Shown: positions 45,282 to 53,914, counted from the first letter of the stretch. The stretch: DNA of 64,000 nucleotides from Flavobacteria bacterium RIFCSPLOWO2_12_FULL_35_11 (GCA_001800975.1 MGWK01000007.1:62001-126000), one strand, 5' to 3'. Numbers and translations: made by a program. The notes: a model not told the origin generated them from the letters alone.

Positions 45282-45316
45282 AAAACCATTTCAATTTATT
45301 TTGAAATGGTTTTTTG
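45282..45316 (+). terminator. terminator of the DUF4293 gene
   Basis: A 13-bp stem, AAAACCATTTCAA (45282-45294) with TTGAAATGGTTTT (45301-45313), followed by T residues. Confidence 0.85.
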
Positions 45317-45368
45317 GTTTTTAGTACACAATGCCAATAATATTATTTTGGGCTTGCCCGCCTTTTCT

Positions 45369-45456
45369 GTGGGCGTTCCCCTGCGGGACGGGCTTTCACT
45401 ACTCGCTTCCCGTGAAAAACGGGAGAGCTCAAACATACCGTTCAATCCCTAACGCG
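45369..45456 (+). repeat. dispersed intergenic repeat, copy B
   Basis: Shares GGGCGTTCCCC, CGGG, GGCTTTCACTACTCGC and GAGCTCAAACATACCG, TTCAATCCCTAACGCG with copies A (11149) and C (57391). The internal hairpin here is CCCGT-GAAAA-ACGGG, a different stem from A and C. About 20 bases upstream (45350-45368) is a second GGGC...GCCCG-like piece that may extend the element. Confidence 0.75.
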
Positions 45457-45482
45457 GCTTTAATTATTAATTAAAACCATTA

Positions 45483-45510
45483 GCCTTTTAACATTTGACT
45501 TTTCAATTTT
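45483..45510. repeat. heptad-periodic array at the end of the phosphodiesterase gene
   Basis: Four degenerate heptamers: GCCTTTT, AACATTT, GACTTTT, CAATTTT. The array ends at the first base of the complement of the stop codon of the minus-strand gene, as in the rho array. Confidence 0.55.
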
Positions 45511-46007
45511 TAGGAACGCTTTTCCAGTTCTATAATTTCCAAATTGGTGATATTGTCTTCATTAATTTCAAACCGAAGCATGGTTCTTACTGTGTGAAAT
45601 CCGTATTTTCCTGCGGCTCCCGGATTCATATGAAGCATATTCAGTTTCTTGTCGAACATCACTTTTAAAATATGTGAATGCCCGGTAATAAATAATTTTG
45701 GCGGATTTGCAGCCAGTGCTGACTTAACTCTCGGATTGTAATTATGGGGATAACCGCCAATGTGCGTCATCCAAACAGCAATTTTTTCAATTGTAAATTT
45801 GTTGTCTAAAGGAAATTCGGCCCTCATTATTGAATCGTCTATGTTTCCGTAAACTGCCCGCAATGGCTTTAACTTTTTCAGGGCATCAACCACTTCAAAA
45901 GAGCCAATATCGCCCACATGCCAAACTTCATCGACCTGTTTTACAAATTTTAAAATTTGATCGTCAATATAACCGTGAGTATCAGAAAGCAATAAAATCT
46001 TTTTCAT
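45510..46007 (-). CDS. YfcE/MJ0936-type metallophosphodiesterase
   Basis: Calcineurin-like phosphoesterase. Metal-ligand motifs: LLSDTHG (N-terminus), VDEVWHVGDIGSFE, YGNIDD, MTHIGG and ITGHSHILK. The chosen ATG at 46007 (MKKILLLSDTHG) gives 165 residues, the usual length; the frame continues 20 codons upstream but those codons read across the divergent promoter region. The substrate is unknown; in vitro members hydrolyse phosphodiesters. Confidence 0.88.
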   Translation of the reverse strand: MKKILLLSDTHGYIDDQILKFVKQVDEVWHVGDIGSFEVVDALKKLKPLRAVYGNIDDSIMRAEFPLDNKFTIEKIAVWMTHIGGYPHNYNPRVKSALAANPPKLFITGHSHILKVMFDKKLNMLHMNPGAAGKYGFHTVRTMLRFEINEDNITNLEIIELEKRS

Positions 46008-46029
46008 GATTTGTGAAATTAGTAACTCA

Positions 46030-46048
46030 CAAATATGGCGTATATTTG
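46030..46048. promoter_or_regulatory. divergent promoter boxes for the phosphodiesterase gene and truA
   Basis: Plus strand: TATATTTG at 46041-46048, an exact -7 match for truA. Minus strand: CATATTTG (plus 46030-46037), one mismatch, with TTTG 18 bases upstream on that strand, serving the phosphodiesterase. The two boxes are three bases apart on opposite strands. Confidence 0.45.
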
Positions 46049-46072
46049 CAAGGCACAAAAATAGCATTTCAA

Positions 46073-46828
46073 TTGAGATATTTTATCAAATTAGCATATA
46101 AAGGAACCAATTACCACGGATGGCAAGTGCAGCCCAACGCAATCACGGTTCAGGAATTATTGACCAAATCATTTTCAACCGTTTTAAGAATCCCGGTTGA
46201 AATAGTTGGCGCCGGAAGAACTGACACCGGTGTTCATGCAGAAGAATTTTATGCGCATGTGGATATTGAAAATGAATTTAAGGCGGAAGAAATTATTTAT
46301 AAAGTGAATGCTTTGCTGCCAGATGATATTGTTGTTTATAATATTTTAAAAACAGCCGAAAATGCCCATGCACGTTTTGATGCCGCCAGCAGAAGCTATG
46401 AATACCGTATTTTTTTAGGTAAAAATCCGTTTTATACGGAAACTGCTTGGCAATTTCTCACAATAAAGTTGGCTATTGAAAAAATGAATGAGGCAGCTAA
46501 AATGTTAGAAACATACACCAATTTTAAGTGTTTTTCCCGTTCAAATACCGATGTAAGAACCTATAATTGCCAGGTGACGCATGCCGAATGGAAACAAACA
46601 GGTCAGATGTTGGTTTTTCATATTACGGCCGATCGGTTTTTAAGAAATATGGTAAGGGCAATTGTGGGAACATTAATAGAAATAGGAAAAGATAAAATGA
46701 CTTTAGCGGAGTTTAAAACAATCATTGAAAGTGAAAACAGGAGCAACGCCGGACCTTCTGCGCCATCTCAAGGATTATTTTTAACGAATGTAACCTATCC
46801 AAAAACAATTTTTAACCATGAGCAGTAA
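46073..46828 (+). CDS. truA: tRNA pseudouridine(38-40) synthase TruA
   Basis: Makes pseudouridine at positions 38-40 of tRNA anticodon stems. The catalytic aspartate is in VGAGRTDTGVHAEEF, and SFMVRAIVGT-type sequence appears as FLRNMVRAIVGTLIEIG. I place the start at the TTG at 46073, giving (M)RYFIKLAYKGTNYHGWQ, the usual N-terminus. The longer frame from GTG at 46013 would start upstream of the promoter box at 46041. Length is then 251 residues. Its end overlaps the next ATG by 11 bases. Confidence 0.92.
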   Translation: MRYFIKLAYKGTNYHGWQVQPNAITVQELLTKSFSTVLRIPVEIVGAGRTDTGVHAEEFYAHVDIENEFKAEEIIYKVNALLPDDIVVYNILKTAENAHARFDAASRSYEYRIFLGKNPFYTETAWQFLTIKLAIEKMNEAAKMLETYTNFKCFSRSNTDVRTYNCQVTHAEWKQTGQMLVFHITADRFLRNMVRAIVGTLIEIGKDKMTLAEFKTIIESENRSNAGPSAPSQGLFLTNVTYPKTIFNHEQ

Positions 46829-48581
46829 AGTTAGCGGAAAGGCTTTTGACGTAAAAATTTTCAATCGTTTATTAGGCTTTTCAAAAAAATACCGAATGCA
46901 ATTTTTTATAGGAACTTTTTCGGCAATATTATTGTCGTTGGTTTCTGTCGCAAAACCTATCTTATTGCAGGAAATAGTCAATATTTATTTTAAAAACAAG
47001 GACAAGGAAGGCATCCTGTATTTTTCGCTGTTAATGGTTGTTTTTTTAATAGCGGAAGTTTTATTGCAATTTATTTTTATTTACAAGGTAAATTGGCTGG
47101 GACAACATATTATAAAAGACATAAGAGTGCAATTGCAAAAACACATGCTGCAATTTAAAATGACCTATTTCGACAATTCTTCCGTTGGTAAATTGGTAAC
47201 GCGTTTGGTTTCTGATACAGAAACAATTGCGCAATTTTTCGGACAGGGATTGTTTATGATTATCAGTGATTTGTTAAAAATGCTGGTGGTGGCCATTGTG
47301 ATGTTATGGATGAATTGGAAAATGGCTTTGATTGCTTTTATTGTACTTCCTGTTTTAATATATGTCACAAAATTATTTCAAATCGCCATAAAAACAGCTT
47401 TTCAGGAAGTGCGGATTCAAGTGGCAAATTTAAATGGTTTTGTTCAGGAGCGCGTTACGGGAATGAAAATTGTTCAGCTGTTTAATCATGAAAAGGTTGA
47501 ATATGAGAAATTTGTCAAAATTAATGACCTGCACAAAAAAGCAAATATTAAAACCGTTTGGTATTATTCTATTTTCTTTCCAATAGCCGAAATTTTATCA
47601 TCCATTTCTGTCGGATTGCTGGTTTGGTATGGAGGATTGGATATCGTAAATAACGGAACCACTGAAATAGGGCAAATCATTGCATTTATTATGATGTCCC
47701 AAATGTTATTCAGGCCATTGAATCAAATTGCCGATAAATTTAATACACTGCAAATGGGAATGGTGGCAGGAGATAGGGTTTTTGAGATTATGGACACGAA
47801 AAATCAAATTGCCAAAACAGGTGATTTGGAAGCGAAAAGTTTCAAAGGTGATATCGAATTTAAAAATGTGCGTTTTAGTTATAATAAAGGGGAAGAAGTT
47901 TTAAAAGGAATTTCATTTAAAGTAAATGCAGGTGAAACCGTTGCCATTGTTGGCGCAACAGGAGCCGGAAAATCTACCATCATCAATTTGGTTAACCGTT
48001 TTTATGAAATTGATGAAGGCGAAATTTGTATCGACAATACAAACATTTTACAATATACCTTGGCTTCTTTAAGAAGTCAGATCGCCGTTGTTTTACAGGA
48101 TGTTTTTTTATTCTCCGATTCCATATATAACAACATTGCATTAAGTGACGAATCAATAACTTTGGAACAAGTTATAGACGCTGCCAAAGAAATTGGCATT
48201 CACGAGTTTATTATGAGTTTGCCCAACAATTACCAATACAATGTAAAGGAACGTGGCGGAATGCTGTCGACCGGGCAACGTCAGTTAATCGCTTTCTTGC
48301 GCGCTTACGTAAGCAAACCAAGCATATTGATATTGGATGAAGCAACATCCTCCATAGATTCTTATTCAGAAAAATTGATTCAGCAGGCGACAGATAAAAT
48401 TACCCGTCACCAAACATCAATAATTATAGCGCACAGGTTAACAACCATTAAAAATGCAAACAGAATTATTGTGATGGATAAAGGTAAAATTATGGAACAA
48501 GGTTCACATATGGAATTGCTCGAGAAAAACGGTTATTACAAAACACTTTACGATATGCAATTCGCCAGTGAAGCAGTTTAA
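46818..48581 (+). CDS. ABC exporter half-transporter, MsbA-like
   Basis: Fused permease and ATPase that works as a homodimer in the inner membrane. Six helices lie in residues 20-320. The ATPase has Walker A VGATGAGKST, a signature loop MLSTGQRQLIAFLRA (LSTGQ in place of LSGGQ), Walker B ILILDEATSSID, and the H-loop IIAHRL. The 587-residue length is that of MsbA and multidrug exporters. Lipid or drug export cannot be decided. It overlaps truA by 11 bases. Confidence 0.9.
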   Translation: MSSKVSGKAFDVKIFNRLLGFSKKYRMQFFIGTFSAILLSLVSVAKPILLQEIVNIYFKNKDKEGILYFSLLMVVFLIAEVLLQFIFIYKVNWLGQHIIKDIRVQLQKHMLQFKMTYFDNSSVGKLVTRLVSDTETIAQFFGQGLFMIISDLLKMLVVAIVMLWMNWKMALIAFIVLPVLIYVTKLFQIAIKTAFQEVRIQVANLNGFVQERVTGMKIVQLFNHEKVEYEKFVKINDLHKKANIKTVWYYSIFFPIAEILSSISVGLLVWYGGLDIVNNGTTEIGQIIAFIMMSQMLFRPLNQIADKFNTLQMGMVAGDRVFEIMDTKNQIAKTGDLEAKSFKGDIEFKNVRFSYNKGEEVLKGISFKVNAGETVAIVGATGAGKSTIINLVNRFYEIDEGEICIDNTNILQYTLASLRSQIAVVLQDVFLFSDSIYNNIALSDESITLEQVIDAAKEIGIHEFIMSLPNNYQYNVKERGGMLSTGQRQLIAFLRAYVSKPSILILDEATSSIDSYSEKLIQQATDKITRHQTSIIIAHRLTTIKNANRIIVMDKGKIMEQGSHMELLEKNGYYKTLYDMQFASEAV

Positions 48582-48616
48582 TATTTTAATTGTTTGTTAT
48601 TAATTTTGCAAGAGAA

Positions 48617-49390
48617 TTAGCCAAGGTCATATCTAATGATTTCAATAAGTTCCTGGGTGTTTTTAAACAACACAAATTCCCCGTCTCTTATATAAGATAT
48701 TTTGCCTGTTTCTTCTGAAACAACCAAACAAAGCGCATCGGTTTTTTCGGTGATTCCTATCGCGGCTCTGTGGCGTAATCCAAATCGGGCCGGAATATTT
48801 TTTGCGGAAAGCGGCAAAACTACCCTGGTGGCAATAATAAAGTTATCCTTAATAATTACAGCGCCGTCATGTAAGGGACTGTTTTTATAGAAAATACTTT
48901 CCAATATTGGCTGGTTTACTTCTGAATTCATTTTATCACCGGTAGCTTTTACAAAATCTAAATTATGGGTTCTCTCCAAAACAATTAAAGCGCCAGTTTT
49001 TACAGCCGACATTGTTGCGCAGGCTTTAACAATGGTTTCAACATCCATCGTAATGTATATTTCATTCTTTAAAAAGCTGATTTGTTTTAAAAAATTTCGT
49101 CGGTTCGTGAAATTTGTGGAACCCAGCATCAACAAAAATTTTCGTACTTCGGGCTGAAAAACAATAAGTATGGCGATAGCTCCCAAACTTATGAGCGTTC
49201 CTAACAATCCGCTAAGCATTTCCATTTGAAGCGCCTGCGTTATTTTCCAAATAATAACAATGAGTCCAATACCAATAAAAATATTTATGGCAACGCTTCC
49301 TTTTAGCAATTTATACACATAGTAAAGCAGTGTAGCCACTAAAACGATATCTAAAATATCAAGAAAATCAAAGTTTAAGAAATCGAGCAT
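48617..49390 (-). CDS. cdaA: diadenylate cyclase CdaA
   Basis: Makes cyclic di-AMP from two ATP. Three N-terminal helices (about 10-28, 34-52 and 60-80) are followed by a DAC domain with the DGA motif (SPLHDGAVIIKDN) and the RHR motif (FGLRHRAAIGI). The 257-residue length is that of CdaA/DacA. It lacks the CdaR partner gene typical of Firmicutes and is near folP, as is common in Bacteroidetes. Confidence 0.94.
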   Translation of the reverse strand: MLDFLNFDFLDILDIVLVATLLYYVYKLLKGSVAINIFIGIGLIVIIWKITQALQMEMLSGLLGTLISLGAIAILIVFQPEVRKFLLMLGSTNFTNRRNFLKQISFLKNEIYITMDVETIVKACATMSAVKTGALIVLERTHNLDFVKATGDKMNSEVNQPILESIFYKNSPLHDGAVIIKDNFIIATRVVLPLSAKNIPARFGLRHRAAIGITEKTDALCLVVSEETGKISYIRDGEFVLFKNTQELIEIIRYDLG

Positions 49391-49455
49391 TCAATTTGTT
49401 TTTGTAAAAATAGGAAAAAAGATGGCATAATTAACAGTTAATTGGGCCAACAAGC

Positions 49456-50148
49456 CTAAACTTTATTTTTGTTAAAAATAAATTCGTTGTGATTTATTAA
49501 AATGTTTTTAGTGCCAATTGCATGAATGATGGTTCTGTAAAATAAATAATCCTGATACAGCAGGTTTTGATTAAAATTTAAATGCAATATCGGTTTTTTG
49601 TTTTCTAAAGTAATTGCTAAAATCGCCGAGAGTGCAGTTTTAAAATTAGATTTGTCAGTTTCAACCTCATTAATCCAAATTTTGTTTTTGTTGAAGAACA
49701 GGTTTATATTGTTGTAATTGAGATAATCGTTCTTATGGGTTTCAATAAATTGTTTTGATGATAAACCATCATTTATAAAAGTGACGCCGTCAAATGCTAA
49801 AAATGAAAGCTTCTTTGAAATCGTGTCCGAATAACTAAAATAATCGTGCATTCCTTTTTCTGAATGCATGGAATTTGCATGTTTGTCCTGCAAGGTTATT
49901 ATGGAAGGGATGATTGTTTTTAAAGGCAAACGCTTGTCGATATTATAGATCCAGTGCGTGGTGCTGATTGTGTTTTTTCTGTTAACAACAGCAATGGTGT
50001 CGTTATTTTTAACTTCAAAAAAAAGCCAGACCTGTGAATGGTTTTGTATTTCCTGAATCCCTTTTTCGCCTAAAGTCGGTATTTTCACTTCTTTTTTTAC
50101 GCAACTAAACATAATAAATGGAAGGACCAACAGTGCTATTTTTCTCAT
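49456..50148 (-). CDS. lipoprotein of unknown function
   Basis: Signal peptide with lipobox LPFIMFSC (Cys at residue 16). The 230-residue product is basic, with no motif I recognise. The last third (KPILHLNFNQNLLYQDYLFYRTIIHAIG) resembles nothing I can name. Its ATG overlaps the folP stop by four bases, so it is coupled to folP, and it lies upstream of cdaA by 65 bases. Confidence 0.7.
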   Translation of the reverse strand: MRKIALLVLPFIMFSCVKKEVKIPTLGEKGIQEIQNHSQVWLFFEVKNNDTIAVVNRKNTISTTHWIYNIDKRLPLKTIIPSIITLQDKHANSMHSEKGMHDYFSYSDTISKKLSFLAFDGVTFINDGLSSKQFIETHKNDYLNYNNINLFFNKNKIWINEVETDKSNFKTALSAILAITLENKKPILHLNFNQNLLYQDYLFYRTIIHAIGTKNILINHNEFIFNKNKV

Positions 50149-50978
50149 GGTTTACTGTTTAGCAATTCAACAATTTTTACAGCTTCAACAGCTTCTTTTA
50201 CGTCATGAACCCTTAAAATAGAAGCTCCGTTAAGCAGTGCGACGGTATTTGCGGCAGTTGTTGCATTTAGGGCAGTTTCCGCAGTAATTCCCAAAGGTTT
50301 GTAAAGCATTCCTTTTCTTGACATTCCCACAAGCATTGGTGCTTCAAGTTTTTTGAACAAATCTAAATGTTTTAATAATTGATAATTATGGCTAACGGTT
50401 TTTCCAAAACCAAATCCCACATCGGTTATAATATCATTTAAGCCAAGTTCATGCAATTCGCCTATTTTTTTAGAAAAATAGTAAAGCAAATCACTCACAA
50501 CATCATTATAGATTGGTTTTTTTTGCATATTTTGAGGCGTGCCCTGCATATGCATCATAATATATGGAACCTGAAGTTTGGCAATTACGGGAAACATATT
50601 TGTATCCATATCGCCAGCCGAAATATCATTAATAATGCAGGCGCCGTGATGTATGCATTGATTGGCAACTTCACTTCTGAAGGTGTCTATAGAAATTAAA
50701 ATTGCTGGAAATTCGCTTTTTAAAAGCTTAATCACAGGTAAGATTCTGTTTAATTCTTCTTCTTCTGAAATATGTTTTGCGCCCGGACGCGAGGAATATG
50801 CGCCAACATCTATAAATGTGGCGCCTTCATTCAGCATTTTTTCAACCTGATTCACAATAGAAGTTGAATCTTTGTATTTTCCGCCGTCAAAAAAGGAATC
50901 GGGCGTACAATTTAAAATCCCCATTACTTTTGGAGACGACAAGTCGATTAATGTTCCGTTGCAATTAATGCTCCCCAT
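50145..50978 (-). CDS. folP: dihydropteroate synthase
   Basis: Condenses p-aminobenzoate with hydroxymethyl-dihydropterin diphosphate in folate synthesis; sulfonamide target. TIM barrel with GILNCTPDSFFDGGK, FIDVGAYSSRPGA, IINDISAGDMD, and the C-terminal SILRVHDVKEAVEA. The 277-residue length is standard. Stop/start overlaps on both sides (one base with the LOG gene, four with the lipoprotein) show a tight three-gene operon. Confidence 0.95.
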   Translation of the reverse strand: MGSINCNGTLIDLSSPKVMGILNCTPDSFFDGGKYKDSTSIVNQVEKMLNEGATFIDVGAYSSRPGAKHISEEEELNRILPVIKLLKSEFPAILISIDTFRSEVANQCIHHGACIINDISAGDMDTNMFPVIAKLQVPYIMMHMQGTPQNMQKKPIYNDVVSDLLYYFSKKIGELHELGLNDIITDVGFGFGKTVSHNYQLLKHLDLFKKLEAPMLVGMSRKGMLYKPLGITAETALNATTAANTVALLNGASILRVHDVKEAVEAVKIVELLNSKP

Positions 50979-51559
50979 TATTTCACTATTTTATTAATTA
51001 CTTTGGTCATTTCAGGAGCTTTGTAATTAAACATTTGAGAAATTAAATCGGGAACAGATTCGCTGATGATCAGCATTTCTTTGTTCGATTGTTTCAGGTA
51101 ACCTTCTGTTACCATCACATCGAGCTGTTTAATTAAGTGATTAAAAAATCCGTTGGTGTTTAAAATCCCGACAGGTTTGGTTTCAATGCCAAGCTGCCCC
51201 AAAGTTAAGGCTTCAAAAATTTCATCCATTGTGCCAAAGCCGCCCGGCAACGCGATATAACCATCAACCAATTTGCTGATTTTCATTTTGCGTTTGCTCA
51301 TGGTTTTGGTGACAATCATTTGTGTAATTTTTGTATGGGCAACTTCCTCGTGGCGCAACAATCCTGGGATAACGCCTATGACTTCTCCGTTTTTTTCAAG
51401 AATGGTATCGGCTAAAATTCCCATCATGCCAATTTTTCCGCCTCCGTAAACAAGGCCAATATTATTTTCAATAAAATGATTTCCAAGTTTAATGGCTTCA
51501 TTTCTATAAATCTCATTAAATCCGATACTTGAACCACAAAAAACAGCGACTTTTTTCAT
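50978..51559 (-). CDS. LOG family protein (putative cytokinin riboside 5'-monophosphate phosphoribohydrolase)
   Basis: Rossmann-fold hydrolase thought to release the base from nucleoside 5'-monophosphates. Motifs: VFCGSSIGFNEIY at the N-terminus, GLVYGGGKIGMMG, and the family signature ALPGGFGTMDEIFEAL. 193 residues, typical. It is the first gene of the minus-strand operon with folP. In bacteria the role of these proteins is probably nucleotide housekeeping; the cytokinin name comes from plants. Confidence 0.88.
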   Translation of the reverse strand: MKKVAVFCGSSIGFNEIYRNEAIKLGNHFIENNIGLVYGGGKIGMMGILADTILEKNGEVIGVIPGLLRHEEVAHTKITQMIVTKTMSKRKMKISKLVDGYIALPGGFGTMDEIFEALTLGQLGIETKPVGILNTNGFFNHLIKQLDVMVTEGYLKQSNKEMLIISESVPDLISQMFNYKAPEMTKVINKIVK

Positions 51560-51673
51560 CTAAATTTTAATTTGCTGACCCATTTTTTCACTATATTTAT
51601 GATAGCAGTCAAAGGTTTCGGAGTTTAAATGTCCGTTATAAACCTTCTTGGGAAAAAATTGTTTTTAATTCGT

Positions 51674-51681
51674 TAAATTTG
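51674..51681 (+). promoter_or_regulatory. candidate -7 box of the DUF1599 gene
   Basis: TAAATTTG, exact consensus, 30 bases before the ATG at 51712, with TTG at 51648-51650 as a possible -33 element (23-base spacing). Confidence 0.4.
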
Positions 51682-51711
51682 TTCGAAATTTACGGAAATA
51701 ATTAAAAGTAT

Positions 51712-52254
51712 ATGCAACAAACTTCAAAACAATATGATGCGGTTATTGAAAAATGCCGTTCATTGTATATAAATAAATTGAAAGATTATGGAAGTGCCTG
51801 GCGCATATTACGATTACCGTCTTTAACCGATCAAATTTTTATTAAAGCACAGCGCATTCGGCAATTGCAGCAAAATTCAACAAGAAAAGTAGATGAAGGG
51901 GAAGTTTCTGAATTTATGGGAATTGTTAATTATTCGGTAATGGCTTTAATACAATTGGAAAAAGGCGTCGCGGAACAACCAGACTTGTCTGCTGAAGAAG
52001 CCATAAATTTATACGACCGGCATGTGGCAATCACCAAAAGTTTGATGGAAGACAAAAACCATGATTATGGAGAAGCCTGGCGCGATATGCGCGTAAGTTC
52101 ATTGACCGATTTAATCCTCCAAAAACTGTTGCGCGTAAAGCAAATTGAAGACAACAAAGGAAAAACCATTGTTTCTGAAGGAATTGACGCCAATTACCAG
52201 GACATGATAAATTATGCTGTTTTTGCTTTAATTCACCTTAAAGAATCTGACTAA
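51712..52254 (+). CDS. DUF1599 protein with an internal duplication
   Basis: A 180-residue soluble protein of two homologous halves: KLKDYGSAWRILRLPSLTDQ (residues 20-39) and NHDYGEAWRDMRVSSLTD (about 118-135), each followed by I/L-K-x-x-R-x-x-Q/IE and an I-N-Y-x-V/A-x-ALI helix. The fold resembles all-alpha NTP pyrophosphohydrolase-like (MazG-like) domains, by inference only. In Bacteroidetes it is regularly linked to folP and a DoxX-type gene, as here. Confidence 0.85.
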   Translation: MQQTSKQYDAVIEKCRSLYINKLKDYGSAWRILRLPSLTDQIFIKAQRIRQLQQNSTRKVDEGEVSEFMGIVNYSVMALIQLEKGVAEQPDLSAEEAINLYDRHVAITKSLMEDKNHDYGEAWRDMRVSSLTDLILQKLLRVKQIEDNKGKTIVSEGIDANYQDMINYAVFALIHLKESD

Positions 52255-52255
52255 T

Positions 52256-53221
52256 ATGAAAATTTTAACCTTAATTTTTAGACTCATTGTTTCTTTTACC
52301 TTTATTTTTTCTGGCTTTGTGAAATTGGTGGATCCTTTGGGTTCTTCGTATAAATTTCAGGAATACTTCAGTTCCGATGTGTTAAATCTAGAATTTTTGA
52401 TTCCCTACGCATTGCCATTTTCAATTTTCCTGATTATGGCCGAATTGCTGTTGGGCGTGATGTTGTTGTTAGGTTATTTGCCAAAGTTCACGGTGTGGAG
52501 TTTGTTTTTTATGATCCTAATATTTTTGTTTTTAACCTGGTATTCCGCCTATTTTGATAAAGTGCTCGATTGCGGTTGTTTTGGCGATGCCCTAACACTG
52601 TCGCCCTGGGATACTTTTTATAAAAACGTGGTGCTGTTGGCTTTTATTTTGGTATTGCTTTTTACAACAAAACATATTCGCCCGTTGTTAAGTCTGACTT
52701 TTGCAAAATGGGCAACTTTTTTATCGTTCTTCGCCTTTCTTTATATCACCTATCACGTATTGGTTCATTTGCCAATCATCGATTTTAGGCCTTATGCCAT
52801 CGGTAAAAATATTCCCGACGGAATGAAAGCTACAGGTCCTGAATTGCCGCCGATTCACGATTTTTATTTAGAGAGCAATGACGGGAAAAATTTAACCGAT
52901 TCCGTGTTAAAAGAAGACAAAGTGATGCTTATTGTGGCGTATAATCTGGATAAAAGCGACCGAAAAGGGTTTCCGAAAATAAAGACGATGACCGATCAAG
53001 CCTTGAAAAATGGTTATAAAATATATTTGTTAACGGCTTCTTTGGAAGAAGATTTTTTAGGCATAAAAGATGAATTTGACTTGAATTTTGAAATGTTGTT
53101 TTGTGACGAAACCACTTTAAAAACAATCATTAGGGCAAATCCGGGAATTGTAACCCTGCAAAAAGGCACCGTAACCGGCAAATGGAATTGGATAGATGCG
53201 GATGAAGTATTTGCCAATTAA
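52256..53221 (+). CDS. DoxX/MauE-like membrane protein, BT_3928 family
   Basis: Four to five helices in residues 1-165 with the conserved VLDCGCFGDAL (cysteine pair near 104-106), then a C-terminal soluble domain that resembles thioredoxin-like proteins but lacks CxxC. Members of the family are implicated in redox handling at the membrane; the exact role is unknown. It begins one base after the DUF1599 stop. The order folP, DUF1599, DoxX often continues to tpiA in this group; here it is crcB. Confidence 0.82.
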   Translation: MKILTLIFRLIVSFTFIFSGFVKLVDPLGSSYKFQEYFSSDVLNLEFLIPYALPFSIFLIMAELLLGVMLLLGYLPKFTVWSLFFMILIFLFLTWYSAYFDKVLDCGCFGDALTLSPWDTFYKNVVLLAFILVLLFTTKHIRPLLSLTFAKWATFLSFFAFLYITYHVLVHLPIIDFRPYAIGKNIPDGMKATGPELPPIHDFYLESNDGKNLTDSVLKEDKVMLIVAYNLDKSDRKGFPKIKTMTDQALKNGYKIYLLTASLEEDFLGIKDEFDLNFEMLFCDETTLKTIIRANPGIVTLQKGTVTGKWNWIDADEVFAN

Positions 53222-53229
53222 TTATTAGA

Positions 53230-53257
53230 AACTTAAAACCGACAACTTTTAACATGT
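53230..53257. repeat. heptad-periodic array before crcB
   Basis: Four degenerate heptamers: AACTTAA, AACCGAC, AACTTTT, AACATGT. AAC recurs every seven bases. It occupies the gap between the DoxX-type gene and crcB. Confidence 0.5.
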
Positions 53258-53269
53258 CAACTTATTAAT

Positions 53270-53641
53270 ATGAAGCAGGCTTTAATGGTATTTGTAGGAG
53301 GCGGTTTTGGAAGTGTGGCCAGATATTTTTTGGGGAAATGGTTAAACAATATTGAAAATTACTTTCCTGTCGGCACCTTGTTGGCGAATGTGCTTGGAAG
53401 CTTATTAATGGGCTTTCTAATTGGTTACTTGTCCAAATCTTCGAATATAACAGAAACACAGTCCTTATTATTGGCCACCGGTTTTTGTGGCGGATTTACA
53501 ACTTTTTCCACTTTTGCTTATGAAAATCAGCTGTTTCTGAAGAATGGCGATTATGTAAGTTTTTTATCCTACACTTTAGGAACCTTAATTTTAGGTTTTT
53601 TAGCCGTTTTTTTAGGTTTGTATTTTTCAAAACTTCTTTAA
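53270..53641 (+). CDS. crcB: fluoride ion channel CrcB/Fluc
   Basis: Dual-topology four-helix inner-membrane protein that exports fluoride. Motifs: VGGGFGSVARYFLG, TLLANVLGSLLMGF with the conserved Asn, and GFCGGFTTFSTFAYE with the Phe/Ser/Thr track. 123 residues, normal. No fluoride riboswitch can be seen in the 48 bases upstream. Confidence 0.94.
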   Translation: MKQALMVFVGGGFGSVARYFLGKWLNNIENYFPVGTLLANVLGSLLMGFLIGYLSKSSNITETQSLLLATGFCGGFTTFSTFAYENQLFLKNGDYVSFLSYTLGTLILGFLAVFLGLYFSKLL

Positions 53642-53711
53642 GAACGCTTTTCTTCAATTTCATAAGTAAGAAATACAGCTTCTTTTTATCATAAAAATTA
53701 TTTTTGGCGCG

Positions 53712-53891
53712 CACACCCCCAAAATTTAGGGGTGTGTTGTCATATATTCTATATTTAAAAACACCACCCCCTAAAAACTAGGGTAGAAATCTTAATAAAC
53801 TTCAAAATATTTTGAATACCCCATAAAAAAATGGGGGTAAATTAAAAATATTCATAAAAATAACAGATACACCCCATTAAAATTTGGGGGT
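53712..53891. promoter_or_regulatory. array of four evenly spaced ACCCC-N-GGGGT palindromes upstream of glnB-amtB
   Basis: Sites: 53715-53733 (ACCCC-N9-GGGGT, part of an 8-bp arm CACACCCC/GGGGTGTG), 53766-53784 (ACCCC-N9-AGGGT), 53818-53838 and 53871-53891 (both ACCCC-N11-GGGGT). Centres are at 53724, 53775, 53828 and 53881, so spacings are 51, 53 and 53 bases, close to five helical turns. Spacers are A/T-only or nearly so. The last site includes the TTTG that serves as the -33 element. The flanking 53642-53711 has no gene. The regulator is unknown. Confidence 0.8.
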
Positions 53892-53914
53892 AAGGAATTA
53901 TATATATATTTTTG
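53883..53914 (+). promoter_or_regulatory. glnB-amtB promoter
   Basis: TTTG at 53883-53886 and TATTTTTG at 53907-53914, 20 bases apart, match the Bacteroidetes -33/-7 pattern on both elements. Transcription should start near 53920, with the glnB ATG at 53945. Confidence 0.65.

Noticed and set aside
53712-53891. Four repeats of about 20 bases with spacers of about 32 bases, as in a small CRISPR array
   Set aside because: The repeats are not identical, each is palindromic by itself, the last overlaps a promoter, and no cas genes are present. Operators fit better.
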